From NCBI GenBank assembly GCA_003508755.1, contig DNTK01000041.1, forward strand, positions 422 to 12,104: 11,683 bases of DNA, written 5' to 3'. Origin of the DNA: Bacteroidales bacterium (GTDB lineage Bacteria > Bacteroidota > Bacteroidia > Bacteroidales > UBA10428). How positions within the stretch are numbered: the first letter of the stretch is position 1; every line of letters begins with the position of its first letter. Under the pieces are notes generated by a model. That model did no database searches. It was not told the origin of the DNA and saw only the letters and a list, made by a program, of their open reading frames with translations. The translations under genes and the position numbers were made by a program. Below, piece by piece: positions 1 to 4,573 of this stretch.

Positions 1-699
1 ATGTCATCTAACGACAAGACCAAACTTGACAATGCTGTCGCTGATGCGACTGCCAACCGTTTAATCATCAGGGATGCAAATGGAAGGGCAAAAATAGCTG
101 ATCCTTCTGCCGGACTTGACATTGCCAATAAACAATATGTTGATGGTGAAGTAACTGATCTTGGCAATACCGTAGTGAAATTGTCAGGTAATCAAACCAT
201 TGCAGGTGTTAAAACCTTTTCATCTATTCCTGTAGTTTCAGCTTCTCCGACCGTAGATAATCAGCTTGCACGAAAGAAATATGTCGATGACCAAAAAGCC
301 TTAATTGATGCAGATGTGGCGAATATTGAGAATGTCATTTTACAGCAAGCCAAGAATATTTATTTTGGATATGTTGTCACAAATTATAATATTCCTGGTA
401 ACGGGGATTTCGATTTGCCTAATGGATGGTCTGTTCATTGGGAAGGAGCAGGCACAGTAATGGTAGTCACTCATAATCTTGGGCATGATAGAGTGGTAAT
501 TAATGTTAGTGCTTTATTTGGATGGCACCAAGCAGATTCTTGTGCATTGTTTGCCACAGTAAGAAACTTCACTACAAATTCGTTTAGTTGTGCTGTTTAT
601 AGAGGTGATAATGGGCAGAATGTTGGATTAGAGTATTATAATCATGTTCGATTTATCTTGCTTGATTATTCCGGAGCCACTGGTAGAGAACGTCCATAA
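1..699 (+). CDS. phage tail fibre protein, C-terminal part (5' end probably outside the window)
   Basis: This is a receptor-binding or tail-fibre type structural protein, acting at the virion tail tip. The visible 232 residues begin with a segment of the 'M-S-x-x-D-K-T-K-L-D' type (residues 1-10). Phage fibres often carry this as an internal repeat, so the ATG at position 1 is probably an internal Met of a longer gene cut by the window. Two related 'A-N/R-K-x-Y-V-D' segments (about 42-50 and 90-97) flank the fibre module S-G-N-Q-T-I-A-G-V-K-T-F (62-73). Residues 120-232 are a distinct beta-rich, Gly/Asn/aromatic-rich C-terminal domain of unknown fold, plausibly the receptor-binding tip. The next gene lies on the opposite strand and converges on it. 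The fibre assignment is fairly safe; the receptor is unknown. Confidence 0.75.
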   Translation: MSSNDKTKLDNAVADATANRLIIRDANGRAKIADPSAGLDIANKQYVDGEVTDLGNTVVKLSGNQTIAGVKTFSSIPVVSASPTVDNQLARKKYVDDQKALIDADVANIENVILQQAKNIYFGYVVTNYNIPGNGDFDLPNGWSVHWEGAGTVMVVTHNLGHDRVVINVSALFGWHQADSCALFATVRNFTTNSFSCAVYRGDNGQNVGLEYYNHVRFILLDYSGATGRERP

Positions 700-703
700 C
701 CAT

Positions 704-730
704 AAAAAAGCCCTGATCTCTCAGGGCTTT
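704..730 (-). terminator. intrinsic terminator of the leftward gene, possibly bidirectional
   Basis: A perfect 10-bp stem (AAAGCCCTGA at 707-716, TCAGGGCTTT at 721-730) closes a four-base loop. Read leftward, it ends in six T residues (complement of A704-709), the classic rho-independent form. Read rightward, the T-run is only about three bases, so it would be a weaker terminator for the tail-fibre transcript. It lies about 85 bases past the stop codon of the 814-1155 gene. Confidence 0.85.
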
Positions 731-813
731 ACAACATTCTTTCTTTAATGTTATCCAGCAAATAGTCTCCTATACACTACGCTGAACGCATTAGGCGATT
801 CACGATCACTCAG

Positions 814-1155
814 TCAAGTAAGTTGTTTCCAGGACCTGCGTTTACCATATGAAACAGGTGGGTCAGTATTTTCAGAATTGAGTATCAACACTTCATTTAA
901 AAAAATATAAAAATCGACCGGAGATAGGAATACTATTTCTGTTTGAAATTGTTTAGTGGATTGTGAAAGATCAACCACCTCCATTTCTTCCAGGCTGATT
1001 ATTTCAATGTATTCCAAATTGAAGTCTGCCTGGATGTCATCCACTTCAATAGAATATTCAATGGTGGGAATGTTATACTCCGGTTCCACATTTTCAACAT
1101 TGCCCGCAACGAGAAATGTGGTTAGAAGCATGAACAAGAACACGATGTTTTTCAT
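814..1155 (-). CDS. small secreted acidic protein, moron-like cargo gene
   Basis: The predicted product is 113 residues. The start at 1155 is chosen because a strong AAAGGAGG lies 4 bases upstream on the minus strand. The open frame continues further 5' but would cross the promoter and terminator there. Residues 1-18 look like a signal peptide: M-K-N, then a hydrophobic stretch, then V-A-G before Asn19. The mature part is strongly acidic, with many Glu/Asp and beta-forming residues, no cysteines, and a short basic tail (Y-G-K-R-R-S-W-K). I recognise no family. It is the only convincing leftward gene here and has its own promoter and terminator, the usual layout of a phage moron expressed independently of the lytic programme. 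Action in the periplasm or at the host surface is inference. Confidence 0.72.
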   Translation of the reverse strand: MKNIVFLFMLLTTFLVAGNVENVEPEYNIPTIEYSIEVDDIQADFNLEYIEIISLEEMEVVDLSQSTKQFQTEIVFLSPVDFYIFLNEVLILNSENTDPPVSYGKRRSWKQLT

Positions 1156-1206
1156 GTAGCCTCCTTTGGCTTTGGTTTGGTGTTTGTAGTTATTGCTTGA
1201 GTCTGT

Positions 1207-1235
1207 AATATAGCGATGTATTCGTTTTTTGTCAA
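1207..1235 (-). promoter_or_regulatory. sigma-70-type promoter for the leftward gene
   Basis: Read leftward there is a perfect TTGACA -35 box (1230-1235), a 17-base spacer and a TATATT -10 box (1207-1212). A transcript would start near 1200, giving a leader of about 45 bases that contains the AAAGGAGG site of the 814-1155 gene. The -35 box lies only 2 bases past the T-tract of the upstream leftward terminator. The same two boxes with the same spacing occur at 5369-5397 on the other strand. Confidence 0.82.
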
Positions 1236-1237
1236 AT

Positions 1238-1270
1238 AAAAAAGCCCGCTTGATGTGAGCAAAGCGGGCT
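1238..1270 (-). terminator. leftward intrinsic terminator insulating the moron promoter
   Basis: A 9-bp GC-rich stem (AGCCCGCTT at 1243-1251 with AAGCGGGCT at 1262-1270) closes a 10-base loop. Leftward it is followed by a six-T run (complement of A1238-1243). On the plus strand the stem is followed by GTGCGG, so it cannot act rightward. It would stop leftward transcription coming from beyond 1270 before it reaches the 1207-1235 promoter. No leftward gene that would need it is evident to the right. Confidence 0.82.
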
Positions 1271-1417
1271 GTGCGGAGAGAATTGAAGAAGAGTATTATG
1301 TCAGCGATAATATAATGGATGTCATCTTCCATTGCAATAGAAAAATCAACAAAAATAAATTTCTTGCTAATTCTCAATTATTTTTATATCTTATCAGCCA
1401 TTGTTATGTCGTTTGAG

Positions 1418-1665
1418 GCATGGTCTACACGGTCATGCGGTTGTTCAGGTACGTGAGCTATCGTAAGAACAACGGAATTGAAGAGTTCCCTTTCAGGGCA
1501 TAAAAGAAACAAGCGGTTACTGAAAGTCATCTTCCAAAGCCGCACTGAAGGCGTATCCTGAGACCAGGGAAGTGAAAGAACTCAGGACTCTAAAAAACTG
1601 GCTCATTGAATATGATCCTATAGAGAGCAAGACAGTGTTCCACACACAGTCAATAGGCTCTCTAT
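1418..1665. other. region rich in inverted repeats; candidate structured RNA, origin or decayed gene
   Basis: No convincing gene lies between 1156 and 1701. I see nothing in 1271-1417. From 1418 there are successive inverted repeats: 1418-1422/1434-1438 (5 bp); 1440-1446/1467-1473 (7 bp, with an inner TACG/CGTA at 1450-1453/1462-1465); 1490-1496/1520-1526 (7 bp); 1556-1562/1581-1587 (7 bp); and 1620-1628/1657-1665 (9 bp, with inner GAC/GTC and GTGT/ACAC pairs). The last is flanked by direct repeats ATTGAATATG at 1605-1614 and 1675-1684. Base composition looks less AT-rich than the neighbours. I match it to no known RNA family and cannot assign a strand. Alternatively, protein-like open stretches without a proper start (for example 1524-1679) may be the remains of a gene. 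Confidence 0.35.
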
Positions 1666-1701
1666 GTTCAGGCTATTGAATATGGAAAAAGGAAAAAATA
1701 A

Positions 1702-1893
1702 ATGACTGTTGAAGTTGTTAAAAAATTAAAATGTGATGGAATCTGTGGTAAGTATGTGAAAGATTGCCATCAGACTTTTTCACCACCTTTACGTTTAGCT
1801 TACACAGTGATGGAACTTCGTGTTCTTGCAAAAAGAGCAGGATGGAGTTGTGGTCACTCAGACATATGCCCAAACTGTAGAAAAGGAGATTAA
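1702..1893 (+). CDS. small cysteine-rich putative zinc-binding protein
   Basis: A 63-residue protein with a purine-rich AAAAGGA site about 9 bases before its ATG. It has C11-x3-C15, C22, C50-x-H52, and a C56-x2-C59 knuckle close to the C-terminus. This layout suggests a zinc ribbon or a small treble-clef-like fold that may bind nucleic acid or a host protein. It is the first gene of the rightward small-gene run, and its stop lies one base before the TTG of the next gene, so the two are probably co-transcribed. No family is recognised; the zinc role rests on the cysteine pattern only. Confidence 0.7.
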   Translation: MTVEVVKKLKCDGICGKYVKDCHQTFSPPLRLAYTVMELRVLAKRAGWSCGHSDICPNCRKGD

Positions 1894-1894
1894 T

Positions 1895-2080
1895 TTGGAA
1901 AAAAAGTATGTGCTGCGCGAAGAGATACTAAAACTTGCAAAACAATTTGAGAAGCGTATGACCAATGCGCAGCTTGGTCGGAGGTTAAAGCAACTGCACT
2001 TTCGGCGTATCCCAAAAGGACACAGAGCTAAGGCACGTGACCTGGCTTATTGGCAATTAACAGGAAGGTTTCCATCATGA
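1895..2080 (+). CDS. small basic protein of unknown function, TTG start
   Basis: The TTG at 1895 is chosen because GGAG (1885-1888) lies 6 bases upstream and overlaps the end of the previous gene. An ATG at 1820 in the same frame would run through 74 bases of the previous gene and has no SD. The product is 61 residues, strongly basic and mostly helical by composition. It has an L-x-K-x-x-K-x-F-E-K-R-M-T-N-A-Q-L-G-R-R-L stretch in the middle and an R-R-I-P-K-G-H-R-A-K-A-R region after it. The 'T-N-A-Q-L-G-R-R-L' part resembles a helix-turn-helix segment, so a nucleic-acid-binding role is possible. The last four bases overlap the ATG of the next gene (ATGA at 2077-2080). Confidence 0.6.
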   Translation: MEKKYVLREEILKLAKQFEKRMTNAQLGRRLKQLHFRRIPKGHRAKARDLAYWQLTGRFPS

Positions 2081-2439
2081 TCCATCGGCACAACAACAAA
2101 GAAAACGAAATCTTAGCAGATATTCAACGTCTGCAAAAACAGATCGATGATTTGGAAGCCAAAATAAGCCCATTGTTGAACAATTGGGCTAAAAAAGCAT
2201 GCCCTGTCAAAGAAGGTCAGACTATTGAAGAGAACAAGTTGTCACTGAAGTACGAGGGCTATCCGGTACAGGTTGTAAAGATCAGAGGAGAGATGTCACG
2301 TACTTCAAAAGACGAAGTACCTGTTTTACAATGGCTCTGTGATCTCGTTACTCTCCGCAAAAATGGAAAGCCATCACGGGTAGAATATACAGTTTCTCAG
2401 CGAGACTACAGCATCTACCAGGCGTTGATGCGGAGATAG
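2077..2439 (+). CDS. unknown protein with N-terminal coiled coil; paralogue of the 4574-4951 product
   Basis: A 120-residue protein. The ATG at 2077 has AGGAAGG 8 bases upstream and overlaps the previous stop as ATGA. An in-frame TTG at 2050 would add 9 residues but lacks this support. Residues 8-34 form a short heptad-like helix (I-L-A-D-I-Q-R-L-Q-K-Q-I-D-D-L). Residues 35-120 form a small beta-rich domain starting N-N-W-A-K-K-A-C-P and ending with L-R-K-N-G-K-P-S followed by V-S-Q-R-D-Y. The same plan, with N-K-W-A-K-Q-N-C-P at the identical residue positions 35-43, is found in the 4574-4951 product, so the two are paralogues. The function is not recognised. A hairpin at about 2472-2490 downstream is too weak to call a terminator. 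Confidence 0.7.
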   Translation: MIHRHNNKENEILADIQRLQKQIDDLEAKISPLLNNWAKKACPVKEGQTIEENKLSLKYEGYPVQVVKIRGEMSRTSKDEVPVLQWLCDLVTLRKNGKPSRVEYTVSQRDYSIYQALMRR

Positions 2440-2490
2440 TTGATCTATGCACCTGTGGGCAATGAGAGAAAGAGAAGTTTGAAAACTTTC

Positions 2491-2503
2491 GTATAACAAA
2501 GCG
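2491..2503 (+). repeat. attC-like motif A, left border of the cassette block
   Basis: TATAACAAAGCG (2492-2503) resembles the left end of known attC/VCR repeats (TAACAAxxCGC). It lies 55 bases after the previous stop and before the first ORF of the block. No clear right arm can be paired with it, so this is the weakest of the seven sites. Confidence 0.3.
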
Positions 2504-2555
2504 TATATGGCAAGTGTCATCACAGAACTTAATTAAAACACTAAGGATTAAAACT

Positions 2556-2774
2556 ATGAAAAGACTTTGGAACAGAATACGGGGGGCATTTGCTATACAC
2601 AATGTTAGCAAATCGTTGCCCGACCATTACGCATGTGAATTAAACACCAAGCGGATTAAGGCGTACAGATTGCTACATTGGCAGTACAACTTAGAAGAAG
2701 GAACAGTAAGGGATATATTTTGCAAAGGAGCAGACTGGTATAAGGAGCAATGTCAGAAGGGCAATGTTTGCTAA
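2556..2774 (+). CDS. small unknown protein, cassette ORF 1
   Basis: A 72-residue protein. The start at 2556 has AAGGA (2543-2547) 8 bases upstream; an in-frame GTG at 2514 has no such site. The N-terminus is basic (M-K-R-L-W-N-R-I-R-G) and the middle is helical with many aromatic residues. Three cysteines (C41 in the middle, C57 and C65 further on) precede a final Cys72; they do not form an obvious metal site. The stop codon TAA is embedded in the CTAACGG motif at 2771-2777. No family is recognised. Confidence 0.62.
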   Translation: MKRLWNRIRGAFAIHNVSKSLPDHYACELNTKRIKAYRLLHWQYNLEEGTVRDIFCKGADWYKEQCQKGNVC

Positions 2775-2777
2775 CGG
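2771..2777 (+). repeat. attC-like core motif B
   Basis: CTAACGG contains the TAA stop of the preceding ORF. The same core (CTAACGG or CTAACGA) recurs at 3052 and 4511. The interval to the next start is only 29 bases and no paired right arm is visible. Confidence 0.35.
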
Positions 2778-2803
2778 AACACAAATAAATACAGGAAAAG
2801 GAT

Positions 2804-3055
2804 ATGAAAAAAGAACTTAAAAATATAGCAGATCACCTCGATAGAGATATTATAACTGAACAAGAAGCACGAACCCTTTTATTGGGTTTATTTGGTGTAA
2901 GCGGTTCGTTGCAGCCGTTGACAGTGCAAAGAGTTGATAAGATGATGCAAGAGTGCTCAAAAGATACTTGGAAGGCAGTACAAGGAGATGAACACGGATG
3001 GAAGGAATGGTGGTCGGATAGAAATAAGCTATATCTCAATAGCAATGACCACTAA
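2804..3055 (+). CDS. small unknown acidic/helical protein, cassette ORF 2
   Basis: An 83-residue protein with AGGA (2793-2796) 7 bases before the ATG. Residues 1-33 (M-K-K-E-L-K-N-I-A-D-H-L onward, then I-I-T-E-Q-E-A-R-T-L-L-L-G-L-F-G-V) resemble, from memory, the N-terminal helix-hairpin-helix of small accessory proteins common in Bacteroidota mobile elements; this is a recollection, not a search result. The C-terminal part is charged and rich in Trp (K-E-W-W-S-D). The stop overlaps the CTAACGG motif at 3052-3058. Confidence 0.62.
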   Translation: MKKELKNIADHLDRDIITEQEARTLLLGLFGVSGSLQPLTVQRVDKMMQECSKDTWKAVQGDEHGWKEWWSDRNKLYLNSNDH

Positions 3056-3076
3056 CGGTGATATAAAAACCATCAC
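3052..3076 (+). repeat. attC-like site C
   Basis: CTAACGG at 3052-3058 includes the preceding TAA stop. GTGAT (3058-3062) pairs with ATCAC (3072-3076) around a 9-base loop, so the motif sits on the left arm of a small hairpin. Confidence 0.38.
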
Positions 3077-3106
3077 AACCCATACATGACCAGAAAGAAT
3101 ATAGAT

Positions 3107-3175
3107 ATGACAAAAAAAGAATACAAAGAACACATGGGAAAGGCATTCGATTATGTTTATAAAATTAGAATATAA
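3107..3175 (+). CDS. possible 22-residue leader ORF or 5' remnant
   Basis: An ATG at 3107 opens a 22-codon frame starting M-T-K-K-E-Y-K-E-H-M-G-K that ends at 3175, overlapping the next ORF (start 3153) by 23 bases in another frame. Its N-terminus looks like the start of a normal helical protein. It could be a coupling leader, or the original start of a gene whose frame was shifted. An SD is weak (AGAAAG, about 10 bases upstream). Confidence 0.3.
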   Translation: MTKKEYKEHMGKAFDYVYKIRI

Positions 3176-3557
3176 AACTGAAACTGATAAGGCATACCAA
3201 CTTAATAATGGTAGTTATATTCCTAAGTCAATATTAGATAATAGAGGATTGAAACACCCATATTATAAAATTAAAATTTGGTGGTTAAGAATTCAAAATG
3301 AAAATATTAGACTACCATTAGAGGAATTATTAGAACTTGGTAGAAAGAAAAAACCAACGAAAGAAGATATTGAAAATTCACAAAAGGTTATGTTAGGTAT
3401 TCAGCCATTAGTTATATCTATGAAGGATATTCCAGAAGAAATTCGTAATTATTGGACTAAATATTGGAAAAGTTTATCGAGTTACACACCAGATTATGAA
3501 CCGAGACTTTGGGGTAATGATTGTTTTGATGGTGAAATGAGCGCATGGTTCGATTAA
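3153..3557 (+). CDS. unknown 134-residue protein, cassette ORF 3
   Basis: The start at 3153 has AAAGG (3139-3143) 9 bases upstream. The product is cytoplasmic by composition. A beta-type N-terminus (Y-K-T-E-T-D-K-A-Y-Q-L, then Y-I-P-K-S-I-L) reads like a small OB or SH3-like strand pattern with a conserved-looking 'Y-I-P-K-S' core. A charged helical linker (L-E-E-L-L-E-L-G-R-K-K-K-P-T) and a Trp-rich end (Y-W-T-K-Y-W-K, W-G-N-D) follow. Codon use is noticeably AT-rich (TTA, AAA, GAA), more so than in the first small genes at 1702-2439. No family is recognised. The gene ends next to attC-like site D. Confidence 0.68.
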   Translation: MFIKLEYKTETDKAYQLNNGSYIPKSILDNRGLKHPYYKIKIWWLRIQNENIRLPLEELLELGRKKKPTKEDIENSQKVMLGIQPLVISMKDIPEEIRNYWTKYWKSLSSYTPDYEPRLWGNDCFDGEMSAWFD

Positions 3558-3594
3558 TGGCACATAACACTAAGCTAAGTGCCAGGCATCGCCT
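3558..3594 (+). repeat. attC-like site D
   Basis: Directly after the preceding stop, TGGCAC (3558-3563) pairs with GTGCCA (3579-3584). The loop contains the TAAC core at 3565-3568. A second small hairpin AGGC-ATC-GCCT follows at 3584-3594. The interval ends just before the next ORF. Confidence 0.4.
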
Positions 3595-3645
3595 ATTGAT
3601 ATGAAAACAAAAGATTCAAATTCACCACAAAACGAGGATACGATT

Positions 3646-3795
3646 ATGGAACACAAATGCTCTTATTGTAATAAACCACTTGGTAAAAGGTATGCTTTCA
3701 ATAGCATATTTGTAAACCCGACAATATACAAGTGCAAAAGATGGTGGTGTAATATCGCTGTAAAAATGAAATGGTTTAAACTAAACTGGAAGTAA
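3646..3795 (+). CDS. small zinc-ribbon-like protein, cassette ORF 4
   Basis: A 49-residue protein with C5-x2-C8 and C30-x4-C35, a plausible four-cysteine zinc ribbon. The C-terminus is basic and Trp-rich (K-R-W-W-C, K-W-F-K-L-N-W-K). The ATG at 3646 is preferred because GAGGA (3634-3638) lies 7 bases upstream. An in-frame ATG at 3601, without an SD, would add 15 polar residues and is the alternative. A role in binding nucleic acid or protein is inferred from the cysteines. It sits between attC-like sites D and E. Confidence 0.6.
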   Translation: MEHKCSYCNKPLGKRYAFNSIFVNPTIYKCKRWWCNIAVKMKWFKLNWK

Positions 3796-3801
3796 TTTTT
3801 A

Positions 3802-3871
3802 TTGCGTACAACGTATGTGAGGTTGTATGAACTGTGGAACTTGTTTATACAACTTGTTGTGGTGCGTTAAA
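3802..3871 (+). repeat. attC-like site E with nested inverted repeats
   Basis: The best-structured of the seven sites. An inner stem GTTGTATGAAC (3822-3832) pairs with GTTTATACAAC (3843-3853), 11 pairs with one G-T wobble. An outer ACAAC (3808-3812) pairs with GTTGT (3856-3860). The left end carries TGCGTACAACG and the right end GGTGCGTTAA. This is the nested R''-L''...L'-R' arrangement expected of attC, ending in a GTT core. Confidence 0.5.
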
Positions 3872-3889
3872 GAAATAAGGAGATTTAAA

Positions 3890-4168
3890 ATGAATAGAAT
3901 TTTAGCATTTTTCGGACTAATGAAAATTAAACGGGCAAAGAACATAGGGAAAGAAATACATATATTTTTTGAGAGAAGCGTTCTGGATGGGGTACAAAGG
4001 GATTTTGGTGTACCGCCTCGAAATGATCCTGCTGAAAAAGCAGAAAAGTGGTGGGAGGACGCCTTTGACAAGTTAATGACAAGCCATACAGATGATGTAG
4101 AAATTGTTACTAAACCTATTTTTGCGGAGTATTTGAATGAACAAAGAAATTACATCAACACAAACTAA
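3890..4168 (+). CDS. unknown 92-residue protein, cassette ORF 5
   Basis: The ATG at 3890 is chosen because AAGGAG (3877-3882) lies 7 bases upstream. A further in-frame ATG at 3827 would begin inside the attC-like repeat E and is rejected. The N-terminal 12 residues are hydrophobic and then basic (M-N-R-I-L-A-F-F-G-L-M-K), too short for a clear membrane helix. The rest is charged and helical, with the stretch D-P-A-E-K-A-E-K-W-W-E-D-A-F-D. Its two borders carry inverted copies of a 10-base sequence (GTTGTGGTGC at 3856-3865 and GCACCACAAC at 4170-4179), as expected for a cassette between two related attC sites. No family is recognised. Confidence 0.65.
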   Translation: MNRILAFFGLMKIKRAKNIGKEIHIFFERSVLDGVQRDFGVPPRNDPAEKAEKWWEDAFDKLMTSHTDDVEIVTKPIFAEYLNEQRNYINTN

Positions 4169-4199
4169 TGCACCACAACGGTTTGTGTATGGTGCGTTG
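4166..4199 (+). repeat. attC-like site F
   Basis: TAATGCACCA (4166-4175) pairs with TGGTGCGTTG (4190-4199) over 10 positions with two G-T wobbles. The loop contains CAACGG. The first three bases are the stop codon of the preceding ORF. The right arm GGTGCGTT is the same as in site E. Confidence 0.5.
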
Positions 4200-4239
4200 C
4201 CTTCACATAAATTAATAAATAAACAGAAACTTAGAAATT

Positions 4240-4503
4240 ATGAATAAAACAACAAATAGTAACGGACAGCAATGCATTATACACGGTGTTAGCGGTAGTT
4301 TTTCTTGGACTACTGACTATTACCATAATGACAATGCTTTTACAATGAATGACTTCTTAGAAAACCACTTGCCTGATGATGTGGAAATATACTTAGAAGA
4401 TGGTAGTTATGCTGAAGTAAGAATTGGCAATACAAACTATGCCTTATATGCAAAAGGTAATGGCGATAGTTATAATCATATAGTAGAATGGGAAGTGGTT
4501 TAA
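4240..4503 (+). CDS. unknown 87-residue acidic protein, cassette ORF 6
   Basis: No SD precedes the ATG at 4240 (the upstream bases are AT-rich, ending AGAAATT), unlike nearly all other genes here. The product is acidic, rich in Asn/Tyr/Asp and predicted beta-rich, with pattern G-V-S-G-S-F-S-W-T then a Leu/Pro-Asp helix and Y-L-E-D-G-S-Y-A-E-V-R-I-G. It has no signal peptide or membrane helix. The family is unknown. The stop is followed after 7 bases by the CTAACGA motif of site G. Confidence 0.62.
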   Translation: MNKTTNSNGQQCIIHGVSGSFSWTTDYYHNDNAFTMNDFLENHLPDDVEIYLEDGSYAEVRIGNTNYALYAKGNGDSYNHIVEWEVV

Positions 4504-4510
4504 ATTACCG

Positions 4511-4530
4511 CTAACGATGATGTTAAGACT
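4511..4530 (+). repeat. attC-like site G, right border of the cassette block
   Basis: CTAACGA (4511-4517) lies 7 bases after the preceding stop. An imperfect partner GTTAAG follows at 4522-4527. No long right arm is seen. Confidence 0.32.
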
Positions 4531-4573
4531 GTTATGTATGATATATCTTGTAAATAGAGGAATATAGACAAGT

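Larger units (their letters stand above)
2491..4530 (+). mobile_element. candidate array of integron-like gene cassettes (no integrase in view)
   Basis: Six small rightward ORFs (2556-2774, 2804-3055, 3153-3557, 3646-3795, 3890-4168, 4240-4503) lie here. Each ends at, or within about 15 bases of, a motif of the form YAAC(R): 2772, 3053, 3565, 3809, 4176 and 4512. A seventh motif (TATAAC, 2492) precedes the first ORF. Four sites (3052, 3558, 3802, 4166) sit in clear imperfect inverted repeats. The right arms of two of these end in GGTGCGTT, matching the GTT core expected at the right end of attC sites. Spacing of about 250-510 bases with one small ORF each is cassette-like. Flanking genes 1702-2439 and 4948-5750 lack the motif at their ends. 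The block is bracketed by paralogous genes at 2077-2439 and 4574-4951. An integrase, a primary attI site and any activity are not shown. Confidence 0.42.

Noticed and set aside
956..1159. rightward ORF of 67 residues
   Set aside because: Antisense shadow of the 814-1155 gene, with Ser/Met-rich composition and no SD.
1156..1377. 5' extension of the leftward gene (to 187 residues)
   Set aside because: It would run through the promoter and the terminator, begins with TTG without an SD, and makes a non-secreted start; the ATG at 1155 has AAAGGAGG and a signal peptide.
1478..1506. TTGAAG-N17-TAAAAG as a rightward early promoter
   Set aside because: Only about four of six matches in each box and it overlaps hairpin sequences; not better than chance in AT-rich DNA.
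1524..1679. 51-codon open frame as a real gene
   Set aside because: No ATG, no SD before the possible GTG at 1572; recorded only as a possible remnant.
2471..2490. AAGTT-TGAA-AACTT hairpin as a terminator
   Set aside because: Short AT-rich stem, T-run of three only.
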